Shown piece after piece: positions 48,392-61,335 of a stretch of DNA of 64,000 bases (positions within the stretch are counted from its first letter, which is position 1; the number at the start of each line of letters is the position of its first letter). Position numbers and translations under genes: made by a program. The stretch comes from Gilliamella sp. wkB108 (GTDB lineage: Bacteria > Pseudomonadota > Gammaproteobacteria > Enterobacterales > Orbaceae): NCBI RefSeq assembly GCF_001690195.1, contig NZ_LZGM01000007.1:1-64000 (forward strand), given 5' to 3'. Under the pieces are notes generated by a model. That model saw only the letters and a program-made list of their open reading frames with translations, was not told the DNA's origin and made no database searches.

Positions 48392-49232
48392 TACTACTAA
48401 CGATCTTGCTGAGCGAATTAGTGAACAAATAGAAGAATCTGGTGCTGTCTCTGTCACCTTTCAAGACACATTTGATACCCCCGTTTTTGAACCATTACCA
48501 GGGGAAACGAAACTTTGGGGCAACACTGATGTTATCGGCTTATATGATGCACAAACCGATATCAATCAATTAAAGACCCTACTCAACTTAGATCAATACT
48601 CCTATAAATTTGAACAATTGGAAGATAAAGATTGGGAACGAGAATGGATGGACAACTTTCATCCAATGCAATTTGGCAAACGACTTTGGATCTGTCCAAG
48701 TTGGCGTGAGGTACCGGATCCTAACGCGGTCAATGTAATGTTAGATCCCGGATTAGCCTTTGGTACTGGGACCCACCCAACCACAGCTTTATGCTTAACC
48801 TGGCTCGATAGTTTAGATCTTACCAATAAAATAGTCATAGATTATGGTTGCGGTTCTGGCATTTTAGCTATTGCCGCTTTAAAACTTGGCGCTAAACAAG
48901 TCATTGGTATTGATATTGATCCACAGGCAATACAAGCAAGTCGTGATAATGCTGAGCGAAACAATGTTAGTGAAAAATTAGCGCTCTATTTATCCAAAGA
49001 TATTCCTGATAACTTACAAGCTGATGTGGTCGTGGCTAATATTCTAGCCGGACCACTTAAAGAGTTAGAGCCTCAGATTAGTAAACTGGTAAAACCACAA
49101 GGATATTTAGGATTATCGGGAATTTTAGCTACGCAATCAGCGACTGTTTGTAACGCATATCAACCACATTTTGATCTTGATCCGGTCATAGAACAACAAG
49201 AATGGTGCCGGATTACAGGCAAAAAAAATTAA
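48366..49232 (+). CDS. prmA: PrmA ribosomal protein L11 methyltransferase
   Basis: 288 residues from the ATG at 48366 ([11 protein letters not shown], as in E. coli, 293), with AGGAAA upstream. The N-terminal substrate domain recognises L11. The methyltransferase domain has motif [20 protein letters not shown] and the acidic [18 protein letters not shown] is also conserved. It trimethylates several lysines and the N-terminus of L11. It overlaps panF by 26 bp; dusB follows after 36 bp. Confidence 0.96.
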   Translation: MPWIQLRINTTNDLAERISEQIEESGAVSVTFQDTFDTPVFEPLPGETKLWGNTDVIGLYDAQTDINQLKTLLNLDQYSYKFEQLEDKDWEREWMDNFHPMQFGKRLWICPSWREVPDPNAVNVMLDPGLAFGTGTHPTTALCLTWLDSLDLTNKIVIDYGCGSGILAIAALKLGAKQVIGIDIDPQAIQASRDNAERNNVSEKLALYLSKDIPDNLQADVVVANILAGPLKELEPQISKLVKPQGYLGLSGILATQSATVCNAYQPHFDLDPVIEQQEWCRITGKKN

Positions 49233-49268
49233 AAATTTAACATTACCCCCTTTTAACTTCGAGAAAAA

Positions 49269-50276
49269 ATGCGTAATATAGCCGGCCTCAATTTGCTAAG
49301 CATTGGTGGGGTCTCATTAACTAACAATTTAATTGCGGCGCCAATGGCTGGAATTAGTGACAAACCATTTCGTAACTTGTGTTATCGTTTTGGTGCTGGC
49401 ATGACGATTTCAGAAATGTTTTTAGCAAATTCAGATGTTTGGCATACCGATAAATCAGCGCTCAGGATGATTGCATCAAATGATGTGGGTATCCGTGCTG
49501 TACAAATTGTCGGTTCTGATCCTGACGAAATGGCTAAAGCGGCAGAATTTAATGTCAAACATGGCGCTCAGTTGATTGATATCAACATGGGTTGCCCAGC
49601 TAAAAAAGTCAATAAAAAATTGGCTGGATCTGCTTTAATGCAGTATCCAAAACTGATTGAAACTATTTTGCAAAAAGTTGTCGGTGCGGTTGATGTGCCA
49701 GTAACTTTAAAAACGCGGACTGGATGGGATAAAAATCATAGAAATTGCATTGAAATCGCACAAATTGCGCAGGATTGTGGAATAAAGGCGATTACTATTC
49801 ACGGGCGCACTCGTGCATGCCTATTTAATGGTAAGGCAGAATATCAGTCAATCAAAGCAGTAAAAGAAAGTGTTTCTATTCCTGTAATTGCAAATGGCGA
49901 TATTTCTACCCCAGAACAGGCAAAAGATGTTTTTCAATATACGCAAGCTGATGCTATAATGATCGGCCGAGCAGCTCAAGGGCGACCTTGGATATTCGAA
50001 GAAATTGCATTCTATTTAACACATGGAAAGTTACAGAAAGAGAAAACTATTGATGAAGTAGAGCAAGTCGTGTTAACACACCTTGAAGATCTTTATCAAT
50101 TTTATGGAGAATACAAAGGATTAAGGATCGCCAGAAAGCATGTAAATTGGTATACCAAGAATTATGTTGATAGCGATCAATTTAGGCGCTTATTTAGTGT
50201 ACTTAGCGATACAAGTGAGCAAGTTAAGGCACTGAAAGCATTTTTTAGTAAAATTAGAAACAACCAAAAGAGTTAA
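49269..50276 (+). CDS. dusB: DusB tRNA-dihydrouridine synthase
   Basis: 335 residues, a TIM-barrel FMN enzyme. The start region [17 protein letters not shown] and the catalytic Cys motif [21 protein letters not shown] identify DusB. FMN-binding [14 protein letters not shown] is present. It reduces specific uridines of tRNA to dihydrouridine. It stands directly before fis with a 7-bp gap, as in enteric bacteria, where the two are one operon controlled from the dusB promoter. Confidence 0.96.
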   Translation: MRNIAGLNLLSIGGVSLTNNLIAAPMAGISDKPFRNLCYRFGAGMTISEMFLANSDVWHTDKSALRMIASNDVGIRAVQIVGSDPDEMAKAAEFNVKHGAQLIDINMGCPAKKVNKKLAGSALMQYPKLIETILQKVVGAVDVPVTLKTRTGWDKNHRNCIEIAQIAQDCGIKAITIHGRTRACLFNGKAEYQSIKAVKESVSIPVIANGDISTPEQAKDVFQYTQADAIMIGRAAQGRPWIFEEIAFYLTHGKLQKEKTIDEVEQVVLTHLEDLYQFYGEYKGLRIARKHVNWYTKNYVDSDQFRRLFSVLSDTSEQVKALKAFFSKIRNNQKS

Positions 50277-50283
50277 AAATACT

Positions 50284-50580
50284 ATGTCAGAACAACGCGT
50301 TACAGCTGCAGCACTTAAATTTACAACTGTAAACTCACAAGACCAAATAACACAAAAACCTTTGCGAGATTCAGTAAAGCAGGCTTTAAAAAATTACTTA
50401 TCACAACTAAGTGGTGAAGATCCTACTGATTTATATGAATTAGTGTTAGCTGAAGTTGAACACCCATTCCTTGATATGGTTATGCAATATACACGTGGCA
50501 ATCAAACTCGAGCAGCCAATATGCTAGGTATCAATCGCGGAACTTTACGCAAAAAATTAAAACAATATGGAATGAGTTAG
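50284..50580 (+). CDS. fis: Fis nucleoid-associated protein
   Basis: 98 residues, same length as E. coli Fis (98). The N-terminal arms (about 10-26) contact Hin/Gin-type recombinases, and the core holds [33 protein letters not shown]. The C-terminal helix-turn-helix is [25 protein letters not shown], nearly identical to E. coli. Fis bends DNA and controls rRNA promoters, recombination and replication. The dusB-fis order is conserved, and a strong terminator follows. Confidence 0.98.
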   Translation: MSEQRVTAAALKFTTVNSQDQITQKPLRDSVKQALKNYLSQLSGEDPTDLYELVLAEVEHPFLDMVMQYTRGNQTRAANMLGINRGTLRKKLKQYGMS

Positions 50581-51241
50581 TTAATTACTATTAACATCTT
50601 GTTAATATATATAAAAGCACCTTACTCAAATGGTGCTTTTTATTTTTAACTAATAGTTACCTTTTTTACTTTCATAAATATCATTTAATAACAATAAGTA
50701 AGTGTTAGTTACCCCTGTTAACTTTTAGCATTAATACTGCAAATATTTTTTTCATTTTTATCCATGATTTTATGATATTACTGACAACCTTAATGTTAAC
50801 ATCTCCCTACTCCTTATTATTACATAATGAGTGATGATAATTACATTTGAGTCAAGTACTCTGCCAAAACAGGCTTAATTACCAAAATTAACAGCAATTC
50901 AGGCATAGAACTGTTTAATTAGTTAATCGATTTAATCGTTTCCCAACATAGATTATCCAGCTTCTGATCGATAGCGTTCTCTATTAATCTATAAGAGGTG
51001 AGTTAAAAATTGCCTGTGATTAACTGTTATTAAAACCCAATACCCTAACCTTTATAAGTCCAAATAATGGTGATCATAATTAAATTAACAAAAGCATCTT
51101 TAACCCAGTTGTTAAATCTATTTACTTGTTCTTTTTGAAGATATTTGTTTATTAAAAACGAATAACTATAATGATAATGAATTTTTAGTAAAAGTTTGCT
51201 AAAATGCGATGATTTTTAAATTATTTAATCTGGAGAATTTT
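50581..51241. other. Intergenic region fis/yebC, no gene seen
   Basis: 661 bp. The fis terminator occupies the start. The rest is AT-rich, and no open frame, tRNA or repeat is supported. Near the yebC start, TGCTAAAAT (about 51197-51205) could be an extended -10 element. Confidence 0.5.
50613..50648 (+). terminator. Rho-independent terminator after fis
   Basis: Stem AAAAGCACC (50613-50621) with GGTGCTTTT (50632-50640), perfect over 9 bp, followed by TATTTTT. It closes the yhdT-fis operon. Confidence 0.9.
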
Positions 51242-51985
51242 ATGGCAGGTCATAGTAAATGGGCCAATACCAAACACCGCAAAGCAGCACAAGATGCAAA
51301 GCGCGGTAAAATCTTTACTAAAATTATTCGTGAGTTAGTAACAGCAGCCAAAATAGGTGGTGGCGATCCAGCGTCAAATCCTCGTTTACGCGCAGCTATG
51401 GACAAAGCATTATCGAATAATATGACTCGTGATACCATGAATCGAGCCGTTGCTCGTGGTGTTGGTGGTGAAGACGATAGCAACATGGAAACCATTATCT
51501 ATGAAGGCTATGGTCCAGCAGGTACAGCCGTCATGGTTGAGTGCTTAAGTGACAATCGTAATCGCACGGTATCTGAAGTTCGCCATGCATTTACCAAAAC
51601 TGGTGGCAATTTAGGTACAGATGGTTCAGTTTCCTATCTTTTCACCAAAAAAGGCGTTATTTCTTACCCTATTGGTACTGATGAAGATAAAGTTATGGAC
51701 GCAGCACTTGAAGCCGGAGCTGATGATGTTGTGACCTATGATGATGGTGCTATTGATGTATTTACTACCCCTGAGTCATTTGGCGAAATCAAAGATGCCC
51801 TTGATGCAGCTGGTTTAGTCGCTGAAGCGGCTGAAGTATCAATGATCCCCGCAACTAAGGTTGATCTTGATATTGAATCTGCACCAAAACTATTACGTCT
51901 GATTGATATGCTTGAAGATTGTGATGATGTACAAGAAGTTTACCATAACGGTGAAGTTTCAGACGAAGTTGCAGCAACACTTTAA
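51242..51985 (+). CDS. yebC: YebC/PmpR-family protein (TACO1-like)
   Basis: 247 residues from the ATG at 51242 ([18 protein letters not shown], the universal YebC start) with CTGGAGAA upstream. The family has been linked to transcription control and to relief of ribosome stalling at proline stretches. Blocks [38 protein letters not shown] and [15 protein letters not shown] are all in place. The stop TAA shares a base with the ATG of ruvC, so both are translated together, as in E. coli. Confidence 0.97.
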   Translation: MAGHSKWANTKHRKAAQDAKRGKIFTKIIRELVTAAKIGGGDPASNPRLRAAMDKALSNNMTRDTMNRAVARGVGGEDDSNMETIIYEGYGPAGTAVMVECLSDNRNRTVSEVRHAFTKTGGNLGTDGSVSYLFTKKGVISYPIGTDEDKVMDAALEAGADDVVTYDDGAIDVFTTPESFGEIKDALDAAGLVAEAAEVSMIPATKVDLDIESAPKLLRLIDMLEDCDDVQEVYHNGEVSDEVAATL

Positions 51986-52473
51986 TGTCCATTATTCTTG
52001 GCATCGATCCAGGCTCTCGTTTGACGGGTTACGGTGTAATTCGTCAAACAGGACGTCAATTAACCTACCTTGGTAGCGGATGTATTCGTACCGCAGTTGA
52101 AGATCTCCCTACTCGCTTAAAACGTGTCTATGCTGGTGTTAGTGAAATTATTTTACAATTCCAACCAGATATGTTTGCCATTGAGCAAGTTTTCCTAGCT
52201 CATAATGCCGATTCTGCTTTAAAACTGGGGCAAGCTAGGGGCGCTGCGATTGTCGCTGCAGTAAATAATGATCTCCCCGTTTTTGAATATGCAGCTCGCT
52301 TAGTCAAACAAAGTGTCGTTGGTACTGGTGCTGCCGATAAAAAGCAAGTCCAACATATGGTAAAGCTATTATTAAAATTACCAGCAAGTCCACAGGCAGA
52401 TGCTGCCGATGCCTTAGCTATTGCTATTACTCACGCTCACATAAGTCAACAATTAATCAAATCTCATAAATAA
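51985..52473 (+). CDS. ruvC: RuvC Holliday junction resolvase
   Basis: 162 residues, RNase H-like fold. Catalytic acids: D7 in ILGIDPGSR, the Glu in FAIEQVF, and the Asp pair region in [17 protein letters not shown]. It cuts Holliday junctions left after recombination. In E. coli ruvC is followed by ruvA and ruvB (with a gap); here acrB follows on the other strand and no ruvAB is in the window. The 1-base overlap with yebC is kept. The last residues (about 162 in total) are shorter than E. coli RuvC (173). Confidence 0.96.
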   Translation: MSIILGIDPGSRLTGYGVIRQTGRQLTYLGSGCIRTAVEDLPTRLKRVYAGVSEIILQFQPDMFAIEQVFLAHNADSALKLGQARGAAIVAAVNNDLPVFEYAARLVKQSVVGTGAADKKQVQHMVKLLLKLPASPQADAADALAIAITHAHISQQLIKSHK

Positions 52474-52625
52474 AACAGAGACTTTAATTTCACTTCATAA
52501 CCTGATTCATGATTTATTTACTAAATCACTTTTAATATGCTATTGACCTTTAATTGATTACACCAATCTTATCTATCAAGGTAGCTATTTTTAGCTACAC
52601 CAAACAAGTAATTAAAGAATTTACT

Positions 52626-52658
52626 TAAAAAAAATGCGCTAATCGAAATCAGCGCATT
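52626..52658 (-). terminator. Rho-independent terminator of acrB
   Basis: Stem AATGCGCT (52633-52640) with AGCGCATT (52651-52658). On the minus strand a T8 tract follows. It lies 36 bp past the acrB stop. Confidence 0.85.
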
Positions 52659-52693
52659 GTTTAAAATTAATTACCTATCTTCACGTTAAATTA

Positions 52694-55600
52694 CTAGTCT
52701 TTAGGTAAATATTTTTGACTTGGTAAGACTACCTTATTCTTATGTTTAGTGAACATCTTAGTAATAAACAAGAAGAATAATGGTACGTAGAATATAGCTA
52801 AAAATGTAGCTGTTAACATTCCACCGATTACCCCTGTACCTACTGCATTTTGGCTAGCAGAGCCTGCACCGCTATTTAATGCTAATGGTAATACCCCAAG
52901 AATAAAGGCAAATGAGGTCATTAAAATTGGGCGTAAACGTAAACGACATGCCTCTAAAGTAGCATCAATTAGAGATTTACCTTCTTTTTCGAGAGCATCT
53001 TTTGCAAATTCTACAATCAAAATTGCGTTCTTAGCAGATAATCCCATAGTCGTTAATAGACCAACAATGAAGTATATATCGTTATCTAGTCCTCTAAACA
53101 TAGTTGCAAACACAGTACCTAAAATACCAAGTGGAATAACAAATAGTATCGAAATCGGTACCGTCCAACTTTCGTATAATGCAGCTAATGATAAGAACAC
53201 GACAATAAGCGAAATAATGTAAAGTGTAGTTGTTTGTGAACCAGTTTGACGTTCTTGATAAGAGATATCAGTCCAGTCAAAAGTAAAACCTTTTGGTAAT
53301 TTTTTTGACAACTCTTCCATTATTGACATAGCCTGACCAGAACTTAAACCTGGAGCAGCTAGACCACTGATCCCCATTGCCGCAACACCATCATAGCGAA
53401 CAAGTGAAGGTGAACCGTAACTTTTCGATGTGGTGGCAAAAGCATCATAAGGTACCATTTGACCGTTTTTGTTTTTAACATTCCAATAACTAAAATCATC
53501 AGGCAACATACGATAAGGTGCATCAGATTGTAAATAGACTTTTTTAACTCGGTTATTATAAACAAAGTCATCAATATATGCAGAACCTAAAGCGGTGGAT
53601 AATACCGTATTTACACTACCTACTGAGACACCTAAAGCTTGAGCTGTTTCAAAATCAACATTAATTTTATACTGTGGTACATCAAGCATACTAGCTGGTC
53701 GTACTTGCTGTAGTGAAGGATGTTTTGAGGCCTCACCAAATATTTGGAAAAATGCCTGTACTAATGCATCATGACCTTGACCGGCACTATCTTTTAACAT
53801 ATAAGAGAAACCATTAGCCATACCTAATGATGGTACTGCTGGAACATTCAATGCAAAGATTCGCGCTTCGGTTAATGTAGATAAATACCTCATACCGCGA
53901 CCAACTAACGCTTTCACTTTTTGATCTGCTCGTGGTCGCTCATTCCAATCTTTTAATCGAACAAATCCAAGTCCCATGTTTTGACCACGACCTACCATGC
54001 TGAAACCAGCAACGGTAAATATTTCTTTAACAGAGTCTTTTTCTTTTTCGGTGTAATATTGAGAAGCTTTATTTAAAACGCCCATAGTCTGTTCTAATGT
54101 AGCACCGGGTGGTAATTCTGCCATGATGATAATTACCCCCTGATCTTCATCAGGTAAGAAACCGGTAGGTAATCGGTTAAATCCAAATACTAATCCAACG
54201 ACAATTAATACATAACAAACAAATGTTATTAATGGATAACGGATGACTTTTATTACACCTTTTTCATAAAGACGTAGACTTTTTTCGTAAAAACTATTGA
54301 ACAAACCAAAGAACCATTTAGTGAAATTTGCACACCAACTAAATGGTGGAATTGATGCTAACTTATCAGCAAATGATTTTTTCTGGACTTTGTTTTTAGA
54401 TGGTGCTTTTAAAATTTGAGCGCAAAGTGCCGGTGTTAACACAATTGCCATAATTACTGACAATGACATCGCTGTTACAATAGTGATTGAGAATTGGCGA
54501 TAAATACCACCTGCGGCACCACCATAAAATGCCATTGGCACAAATACAGCGGATAACACTACAGCAATCCCGACTAGTGCTGAGGTGATTTGCTCCATCG
54601 ATTTTACAGTTGCCTCATAAGGGGACAACCCTTCATCATGCATAATTCGCTCAACGTTTTCGATAACCACTATCGCATCATCGACCAATAAGCCGATAGC
54701 CAGTACCATAGCAAACATTGATAATGTGTTAATGGTAAATCCACAAATATACAGAATTGCAAAAGTACCTAATAATACAACCGGAACTGTTATGGTTGGT
54801 ATCAATGTTGAACGAAGGTTCTGTAAAAATACATACATAACAATAACAACCAAAATGATCGCTTCAACCAATGTATGGATCACATTGCTGATAGAAAGCT
54901 TAACAAATGGCGTGGTATCATATGGATATGCATATTGAATATCTTCCGGGAAGATTTTAGATAATTCAGCAATTTTTTGGTCAACTTGATCGGAAGTATT
55001 TAACTGGTTAGCACCCGTTGCCAGATAAATCGCAAGACCTGCAGAAGCTTTACCATCATAACGTGAAATAAAATTATAATCCGATGCGCCAATTTCTACT
55101 TTCGCCACATCTTTTAACAAAATATTTGAACCGTCCGTATTAACCCTAACTAAGATGTTTTGGAACTGTTCAGGTGTTTTTAGACGAGATTGCGCAGTGA
55201 TAGTGGCGTTAAGCGATTGTCCATTGGTCGCAGGTAATGCGCCTAATTGTCCGGCTGTTACTTGCGCATTTTGTGCTTGAACTGCTGCCGTAATTTCTTC
55301 AATGGATAAGTTAAAATAGTTTAATTTATTTGGATCTAACCAAATACGCATTGCATATTCAGAACCGAACAAAGTAGTATCACCAACACCTTGCACACGG
55401 CGAATAGGATCTTGTACAGTTGAATAAACAAAGTCAGCAATATCTGCCTGAGTTTTTTGTGGATTAGTTGAGTAAAAACCAATAACCTTCAAGAAGTTAG
55501 TATTATTTTTTGCAACAGACACACCATTTTTCTGCACGCTTTCAGGCAAACGAGATTTGATACTCTCAACCTTATTTAATACCTGCACTTGAGCAAAATC

Positions 55601-55900
55601 TGGATTAGTCCCTGGTGCAAAAGTCAATGTGGTTTGTACCACACCTTGAGCGCTACTGGTTGATTTCATATAAATCAAGTTATCAAGGCCAGTAAGATTT
55701 TGTTCAATTAACTGTGTTACAGTATTTTCGATAGTTTGCGCATCCGCGCCAGGGTAAGTAGCAGTAACGGTCACCGCTGGTGGTGCAATATCCGGATACT
55801 GTTCTACGGCCAAAAGCTTAATACATAAAGCGCCGCCCAGCATCATCATGATAGCAATTACCCATGCAAAAACAGGTCTATCAATAAAAAACTTAGCCAT
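52694..55900 (-). CDS. acrB: AcrB-type RND multidrug efflux permease
   Basis: 1068 residues of the HAE1 RND family. The start MAKFFIDRPVFAWVIAI is typical. The proton-relay Asp pair is in GLLVDDAIVVIENVER. The central cytoplasmic loop (about 497-530, with KAPSKNKVQKKSFADK and PPFSWCANF) is longer than in E. coli AcrB (1049) and accounts for much of the extra length. The C-terminal half repeats the fold (NAILIVEFAKDALEKEGKS). It exports drugs and bile-like amphiphiles with AcrA and an outer-membrane channel (TolC) not in this window. acrA precedes it by 19 bp. Confidence 0.95.
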   Translation of the reverse strand: MAKFFIDRPVFAWVIAIMMMLGGALCIKLLAVEQYPDIAPPAVTVTATYPGADAQTIENTVTQLIEQNLTGLDNLIYMKSTSSAQGVVQTTLTFAPGTNPDFAQVQVLNKVESIKSRLPESVQKNGVSVAKNNTNFLKVIGFYSTNPQKTQADIADFVYSTVQDPIRRVQGVGDTTLFGSEYAMRIWLDPNKLNYFNLSIEEITAAVQAQNAQVTAGQLGALPATNGQSLNATITAQSRLKTPEQFQNILVRVNTDGSNILLKDVAKVEIGASDYNFISRYDGKASAGLAIYLATGANQLNTSDQVDQKIAELSKIFPEDIQYAYPYDTTPFVKLSISNVIHTLVEAIILVVIVMYVFLQNLRSTLIPTITVPVVLLGTFAILYICGFTINTLSMFAMVLAIGLLVDDAIVVIENVERIMHDEGLSPYEATVKSMEQITSALVGIAVVLSAVFVPMAFYGGAAGGIYRQFSITIVTAMSLSVIMAIVLTPALCAQILKAPSKNKVQKKSFADKLASIPPFSWCANFTKWFFGLFNSFYEKSLRLYEKGVIKVIRYPLITFVCYVLIVVGLVFGFNRLPTGFLPDEDQGVIIIMAELPPGATLEQTMGVLNKASQYYTEKEKDSVKEIFTVAGFSMVGRGQNMGLGFVRLKDWNERPRADQKVKALVGRGMRYLSTLTEARIFALNVPAVPSLGMANGFSYMLKDSAGQGHDALVQAFFQIFGEASKHPSLQQVRPASMLDVPQYKINVDFETAQALGVSVGSVNTVLSTALGSAYIDDFVYNNRVKKVYLQSDAPYRMLPDDFSYWNVKNKNGQMVPYDAFATTSKSYGSPSLVRYDGVAAMGISGLAAPGLSSGQAMSIMEELSKKLPKGFTFDWTDISYQERQTGSQTTTLYIISLIVVFLSLAALYESWTVPISILFVIPLGILGTVFATMFRGLDNDIYFIVGLLTTMGLSAKNAILIVEFAKDALEKEGKSLIDATLEACRLRLRPILMTSFAFILGVLPLALNSGAGSASQNAVGTGVIGGMLTATFLAIFYVPLFFLFITKMFTKHKNKVVLPSQKYLPKD

Positions 55901-55919
55901 AATTCAATCTACCCCTGTT

Positions 55920-57116
55920 TTATTTCATAGTGTTTTTAGTGATATTATCTAACTGTTCTTGAGATAGAGTAGCCGGTTCGCCAACCATTTCACCTTGAAT
56001 AGTTTGCCCCAATTCAACAGACGTTAAATTAAGTAATCCTGTTATAATGACTTGCTCTCCAACATCAATACCTTTAGTTACTATCCAATAACCACTTATA
56101 CCCGTATAAACTTGGATATTTTGACGATATTCTATCGTATTGTCAGGTTTTAGAATTTTGGCTGTATATTGTCCTTGTTGGTTACTTGTTATACCCTGCT
56201 GTGGAACTAGTAGCGCATTTTTAATATAACCAAGCGTTAACTGTGGTTTAACGAACATACCCGGTAAAATCTTTCCTTCTTTATTTGGAAATTCTGAACG
56301 TAACGTAACGGTACCTGTTGTTTCATTAACTGAAATATCAGAGAATTTAATGTTACCAGGATAAGCATATTTAGAACCGTCATTAAAAAATAGATCTACA
56401 TTATTGCCCGTAGCGGGTTCAAAAATGACATTTTCATCTTGCAGATATTTGTTATAACGAGTTGCCGCCTCAGTCATATCAACATAAATCGGATCTAGTT
56501 GTTGCACTAAAGCTAGCGGTGTTGATTGCCCTGCGGCAACTAAAGCACCTTCAGTGACACTAGATTTACCAATATAACCATCAATAGGGGAATATACTTT
56601 AGTATAATCTAAGTTTACTTTGGCAGTATGTTCTGCTGCTTGCGCAACAAGTACACTGGCATCAGCTTGTTTTGCATCGGCTGCTGCTTTATCGTAATCT
56701 TGTTGACTGATTGATTTTGTGGTTAATAAACCTGCGTAACGTTTTAAAGTCAACTGTGCAATATTTGCATTAGCTTTAGCACTCGCTACGCTTGCAACAG
56801 CACTATCATAGTTAGCTTGATAAATAGCAGGATCTATTTGATAAAGTGACTGACCAGCTTTAACATTAGAACTCTCTTCGAATTCTCGTTTTAATATAAT
56901 ACCGCCGACTTGAGGTCTAATCTCTGCAATTTGAGAAGCAACAACACGGCCTGGTAACGCAATTTTTAACGTATAATTTAGTGGTTGCACTTTGAATACA
57001 GTCACTTTCGGTATTTGACTATTACCACCTTGCGATTTGTTATTATCACAACTTGCTAATAAAAATAGGCTGGTTAACGCCACAGGCACTGTTAGTAATA
57101 GTTTGTTAAATCTCAT
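55920..57116 (-). CDS. acrA: AcrA-type periplasmic adaptor lipoprotein
   Basis: 398 residues from the ATG at 57116; an in-frame TTG at 57122 is possible. A lipoprotein signal ends at LASC (about residue 23). The membrane-fusion protein blocks match E. coli AcrA: RPQVGGIILKREFEESSNVKAGQSLYQIDPA, then the alpha-hairpin (about 98-160) and GALVAAGQSTPLALVQQLDPIYVDMTE. It bridges AcrB and the outer-membrane channel. No acrR regulator is adjacent; zipA is divergent after about 415 bp. Confidence 0.95.
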   Translation of the reverse strand: MRFNKLLLTVPVALTSLFLLASCDNNKSQGGNSQIPKVTVFKVQPLNYTLKIALPGRVVASQIAEIRPQVGGIILKREFEESSNVKAGQSLYQIDPAIYQANYDSAVASVASAKANANIAQLTLKRYAGLLTTKSISQQDYDKAAADAKQADASVLVAQAAEHTAKVNLDYTKVYSPIDGYIGKSSVTEGALVAAGQSTPLALVQQLDPIYVDMTEAATRYNKYLQDENVIFEPATGNNVDLFFNDGSKYAYPGNIKFSDISVNETTGTVTLRSEFPNKEGKILPGMFVKPQLTLGYIKNALLVPQQGITSNQQGQYTAKILKPDNTIEYRQNIQVYTGISGYWIVTKGIDVGEQVIITGLLNLTSVELGQTIQGEMVGEPATLSQEQLDNITKNTMK

Positions 57117-57532
57117 ATACAAATGACCTCAGTATAATAATTTTTGTTCTAGTTCTAGAAGAATTATTCTTATTTAAACGTAACCGAAGATTTTACAAAA
57201 ATTATGCATAGATTGTAAGTATCTTTACATGTTAATAGCACAGAGTTCTAAAAATTCAATAACTCAGCTATCTTTTTGAAAAAATTATATTGATAATTAT
57301 GATTATTTATGGAAATTAAAGTAATATACGTTTATTTTATTTATAGTGTTAAAAGTATCTTGAATAAAGTGGTATACTTAAAAGCTTGTAAGTTGATTGT
57401 GTCAATTAATTTTGATTAAATTAACTAAAAAATAGTAAATATTTTATATATTTGTACTCCGTAATCATTTTTGTTCAATAATATTTTTGAATGATTTGAG
57501 TCTATATTTAATTTAATTCTGAGATGGTTATT
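57117..57532. other. Divergent intergenic region acrA/zipA
   Basis: 416 bp of AT-rich sequence with no gene. A 14-bp inverted repeat, TTCTAG and CTAGAA around TT (57147-57160), lies 31 bp upstream of the acrA ATG and could be an operator. Nothing else stands out. Confidence 0.45.
57147..57160. promoter_or_regulatory. Short inverted repeat upstream of acrA
   Basis: TTCTAG-TT-CTAGAA is a perfect 6+2+6 inverted repeat between the acrA start and its likely promoter. No named regulator can be assigned. In an AT-rich region such a repeat can arise by chance. Confidence 0.3.
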
Positions 57533-58456
57533 ATGGATAATTTACGTATTGTTCTGATTGTTGTTGCGTCCTTGGTCATTGTTGCATTATTGATTCATGG
57601 ATTTTGGATCAATAAGAAGGAACGTTCTGCTCTCTTTAATTCGGATAAAAAAGGAAAAATTACCACCCAAAATACTAAACATTTTGAAGACGACTATGTC
57701 AATGATTTTGTTGAAGACGAAGTCATTTTAATCAATCCGAAAGATAAAGATAAAAAAGACAATCATAGTACCGAAAATCGACTTCAAGAACCTGAACAAG
57801 AAAATAGACCATTGCAAGATGATTTATTTACTAGCAGTATTCAAGATGTCGAACCAGAAGTTGATAAAGAGCCTATTATAACTGTTCATCATGATAATAA
57901 AGATAATGGGCAATTAGATATAGAAGAACAGATTGAAACAAATAAATCGGCTGAAATTTTAGAAAAAACGCACAATCAGAAATCCGAACCTGAAGTTAAA
58001 CATAATAAGCATCAATCATTAAAATTAGATGAAAAAACTAAAACTGAGATCATCGTGTTAAATGTAACAGGTTTAAATGGTAAATTGTTACAAGGTGATG
58101 TTTTATTAGCTAGCATTATGCAATCTGGATTTCAATTTGGTGATATGCGAATTTTTCATCGTCATGTTGATCCTGCCGGTAATGGTCCGGTGTTATTTAG
58201 TTTAGCCAATATGGTTAATCCTGGTTATCTCGATCCCGAAACTATGCATGAATTTACTACGCCTGGCGTATCTATTTTTATGGTGGCACCAACTGAAGGG
58301 AATAATCAGCAAAATTTCAAATTAATGCTCCAAACTGCCCAACGAATTGCTGATGATGTCAACGGAGTAGTATTGGATGATGAACATCATATGTTAACAC
58401 CACAAAAAATTGATAGTTATAAAAATCGCATTAAAACAGTATGTAACGAGATGTAA
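57533..58456 (+). CDS. zipA: ZipA cell-division protein
   Basis: 307 residues from the ATG at 57533 (GAGATGG upstream; an in-frame ATG lies at 57524). An N-terminal membrane anchor covers about 4-25 (LRIVLIVVASLVIVALLIHGFW). A charged linker of about 140 residues follows; it is Asp/Glu/Lys-rich here, where E. coli has a Pro/Gln-rich linker. The C-terminal FtsZ-binding domain (about 170-305) has FGDMRIFHRHVDPAGNGPVLFSLANMVNPG and FKLMLQTAQRIADDVNGVVLDD. It tethers FtsZ to the membrane. ligA follows, as in enterics. Confidence 0.95.
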   Translation: MDNLRIVLIVVASLVIVALLIHGFWINKKERSALFNSDKKGKITTQNTKHFEDDYVNDFVEDEVILINPKDKDKKDNHSTENRLQEPEQENRPLQDDLFTSSIQDVEPEVDKEPIITVHHDNKDNGQLDIEEQIETNKSAEILEKTHNQKSEPEVKHNKHQSLKLDEKTKTEIIVLNVTGLNGKLLQGDVLLASIMQSGFQFGDMRIFHRHVDPAGNGPVLFSLANMVNPGYLDPETMHEFTTPGVSIFMVAPTEGNNQQNFKLMLQTAQRIADDVNGVVLDDEHHMLTPQKIDSYKNRIKTVCNEM

Positions 58457-58495
58457 TCAATATATTTCAAATCTATTTGCACAATTTACCACCAA

Positions 58496-58524
58496 TGATT
58501 AAAGTTGGTGGTAATGACAGAGTT
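58496..58524 (+). terminator. Hairpin after zipA without a T-tract
   Basis: TTACCACCAA (58496-58505) pairs with TTGGTGGTAA (58515-58524) over 10 bp with a 9-base loop, 40 bp past the zipA stop. No T-run follows, so it may protect the mRNA end rather than terminate. Confidence 0.5.
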
Positions 58525-58646
58525 TAGATCTAACGTATCATCTATTGCTTCACTAGTTATTATACATAGCGTATAGTCAAATGAAATTATTAGCTAAAAC
58601 CAAAACTAAGAAGCCGTTTTATCAAATCATCTATATTTAAATATAA

Positions 58647-60740
<2,094 letters not shown>

Positions 60741-60810
60741 ATGTACACTATAGTTAAATTTGTTAAGTTATTATTTAAAAATAACTCGCAACAAAACTAA
60801 GGAGAGAGTT

Positions 60811-61326
60811 ATGCCATTATTAGATAGTTTTAAAGTTGATCACACCAAAATGAAAGCGCCTTTTGTCCGCGTTGCTAAAACGATGAAAACACCTAAAGGT
60901 GATAACATTACTGTTTTTGATCTTCGCTTTACCATTCCTAATAAAGCGCAGTTACCTGAAAAAGGTATTCACACTTTAGAGCATTTATTTGCTGGGTTTA
61001 TGAGAGATCATTTAAATAGCGATAACGTTGAAATCATTGATATTTCACCCATGGGATGCCGGACTGGATTTTATATGAGTTTAATTGGCAAACCGAATGA
61101 ATCTCAGGTGATAGCGGCTTGGTTAAAATCAATGCATGATGTATTAAATGTAAAATCACAAAAAGAGATCCCAGAATTAAATGAGTATCAATGCGGTAGT
61201 TATAAAATGCATTCATTAGATGAAGCAAAAGCAATTGCCGAAAAAATTATTCAATCAGGTATTGGTATCTGTCATAATCAGGATATTGCATTGACAGATG
61301 CGCAATTAGCCCAAATTAATCAATAA
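60811..61326 (+). CDS. luxS: LuxS S-ribosylhomocysteine lyase
   Basis: 171 residues from the ATG at 60811 (AAGGAGAGAG upstream), equal to E. coli LuxS (171). The metal site HTLEH, with a Cys ligand in YQCGSY, and the catalytic Cys in [13 protein letters not shown] are present. It splits S-ribosylhomocysteine into homocysteine and DPD, the autoinducer-2 precursor, in the activated methyl cycle. It is 70 bp after ligA and 9 bp before a tautomerase gene. No lsr transport genes or mtnN are in the window. Confidence 0.97.
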   Translation: MPLLDSFKVDHTKMKAPFVRVAKTMKTPKGDNITVFDLRFTIPNKAQLPEKGIHTLEHLFAGFMRDHLNSDNVEIIDISPMGCRTGFYMSLIGKPNESQVIAAWLKSMHDVLNVKSQKEIPELNEYQCGSYKMHSLDEAKAIAEKIIQSGIGICHNQDIALTDAQLAQINQ

Positions 61327-61335
61327 GGAAATAGT

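Noticed and set aside
50648-51241. Small RNA or tRNA in the fis/yebC gap
   Set aside because: I found no T-loop motif, cloverleaf or terminator-promoter pair beyond the fis terminator.
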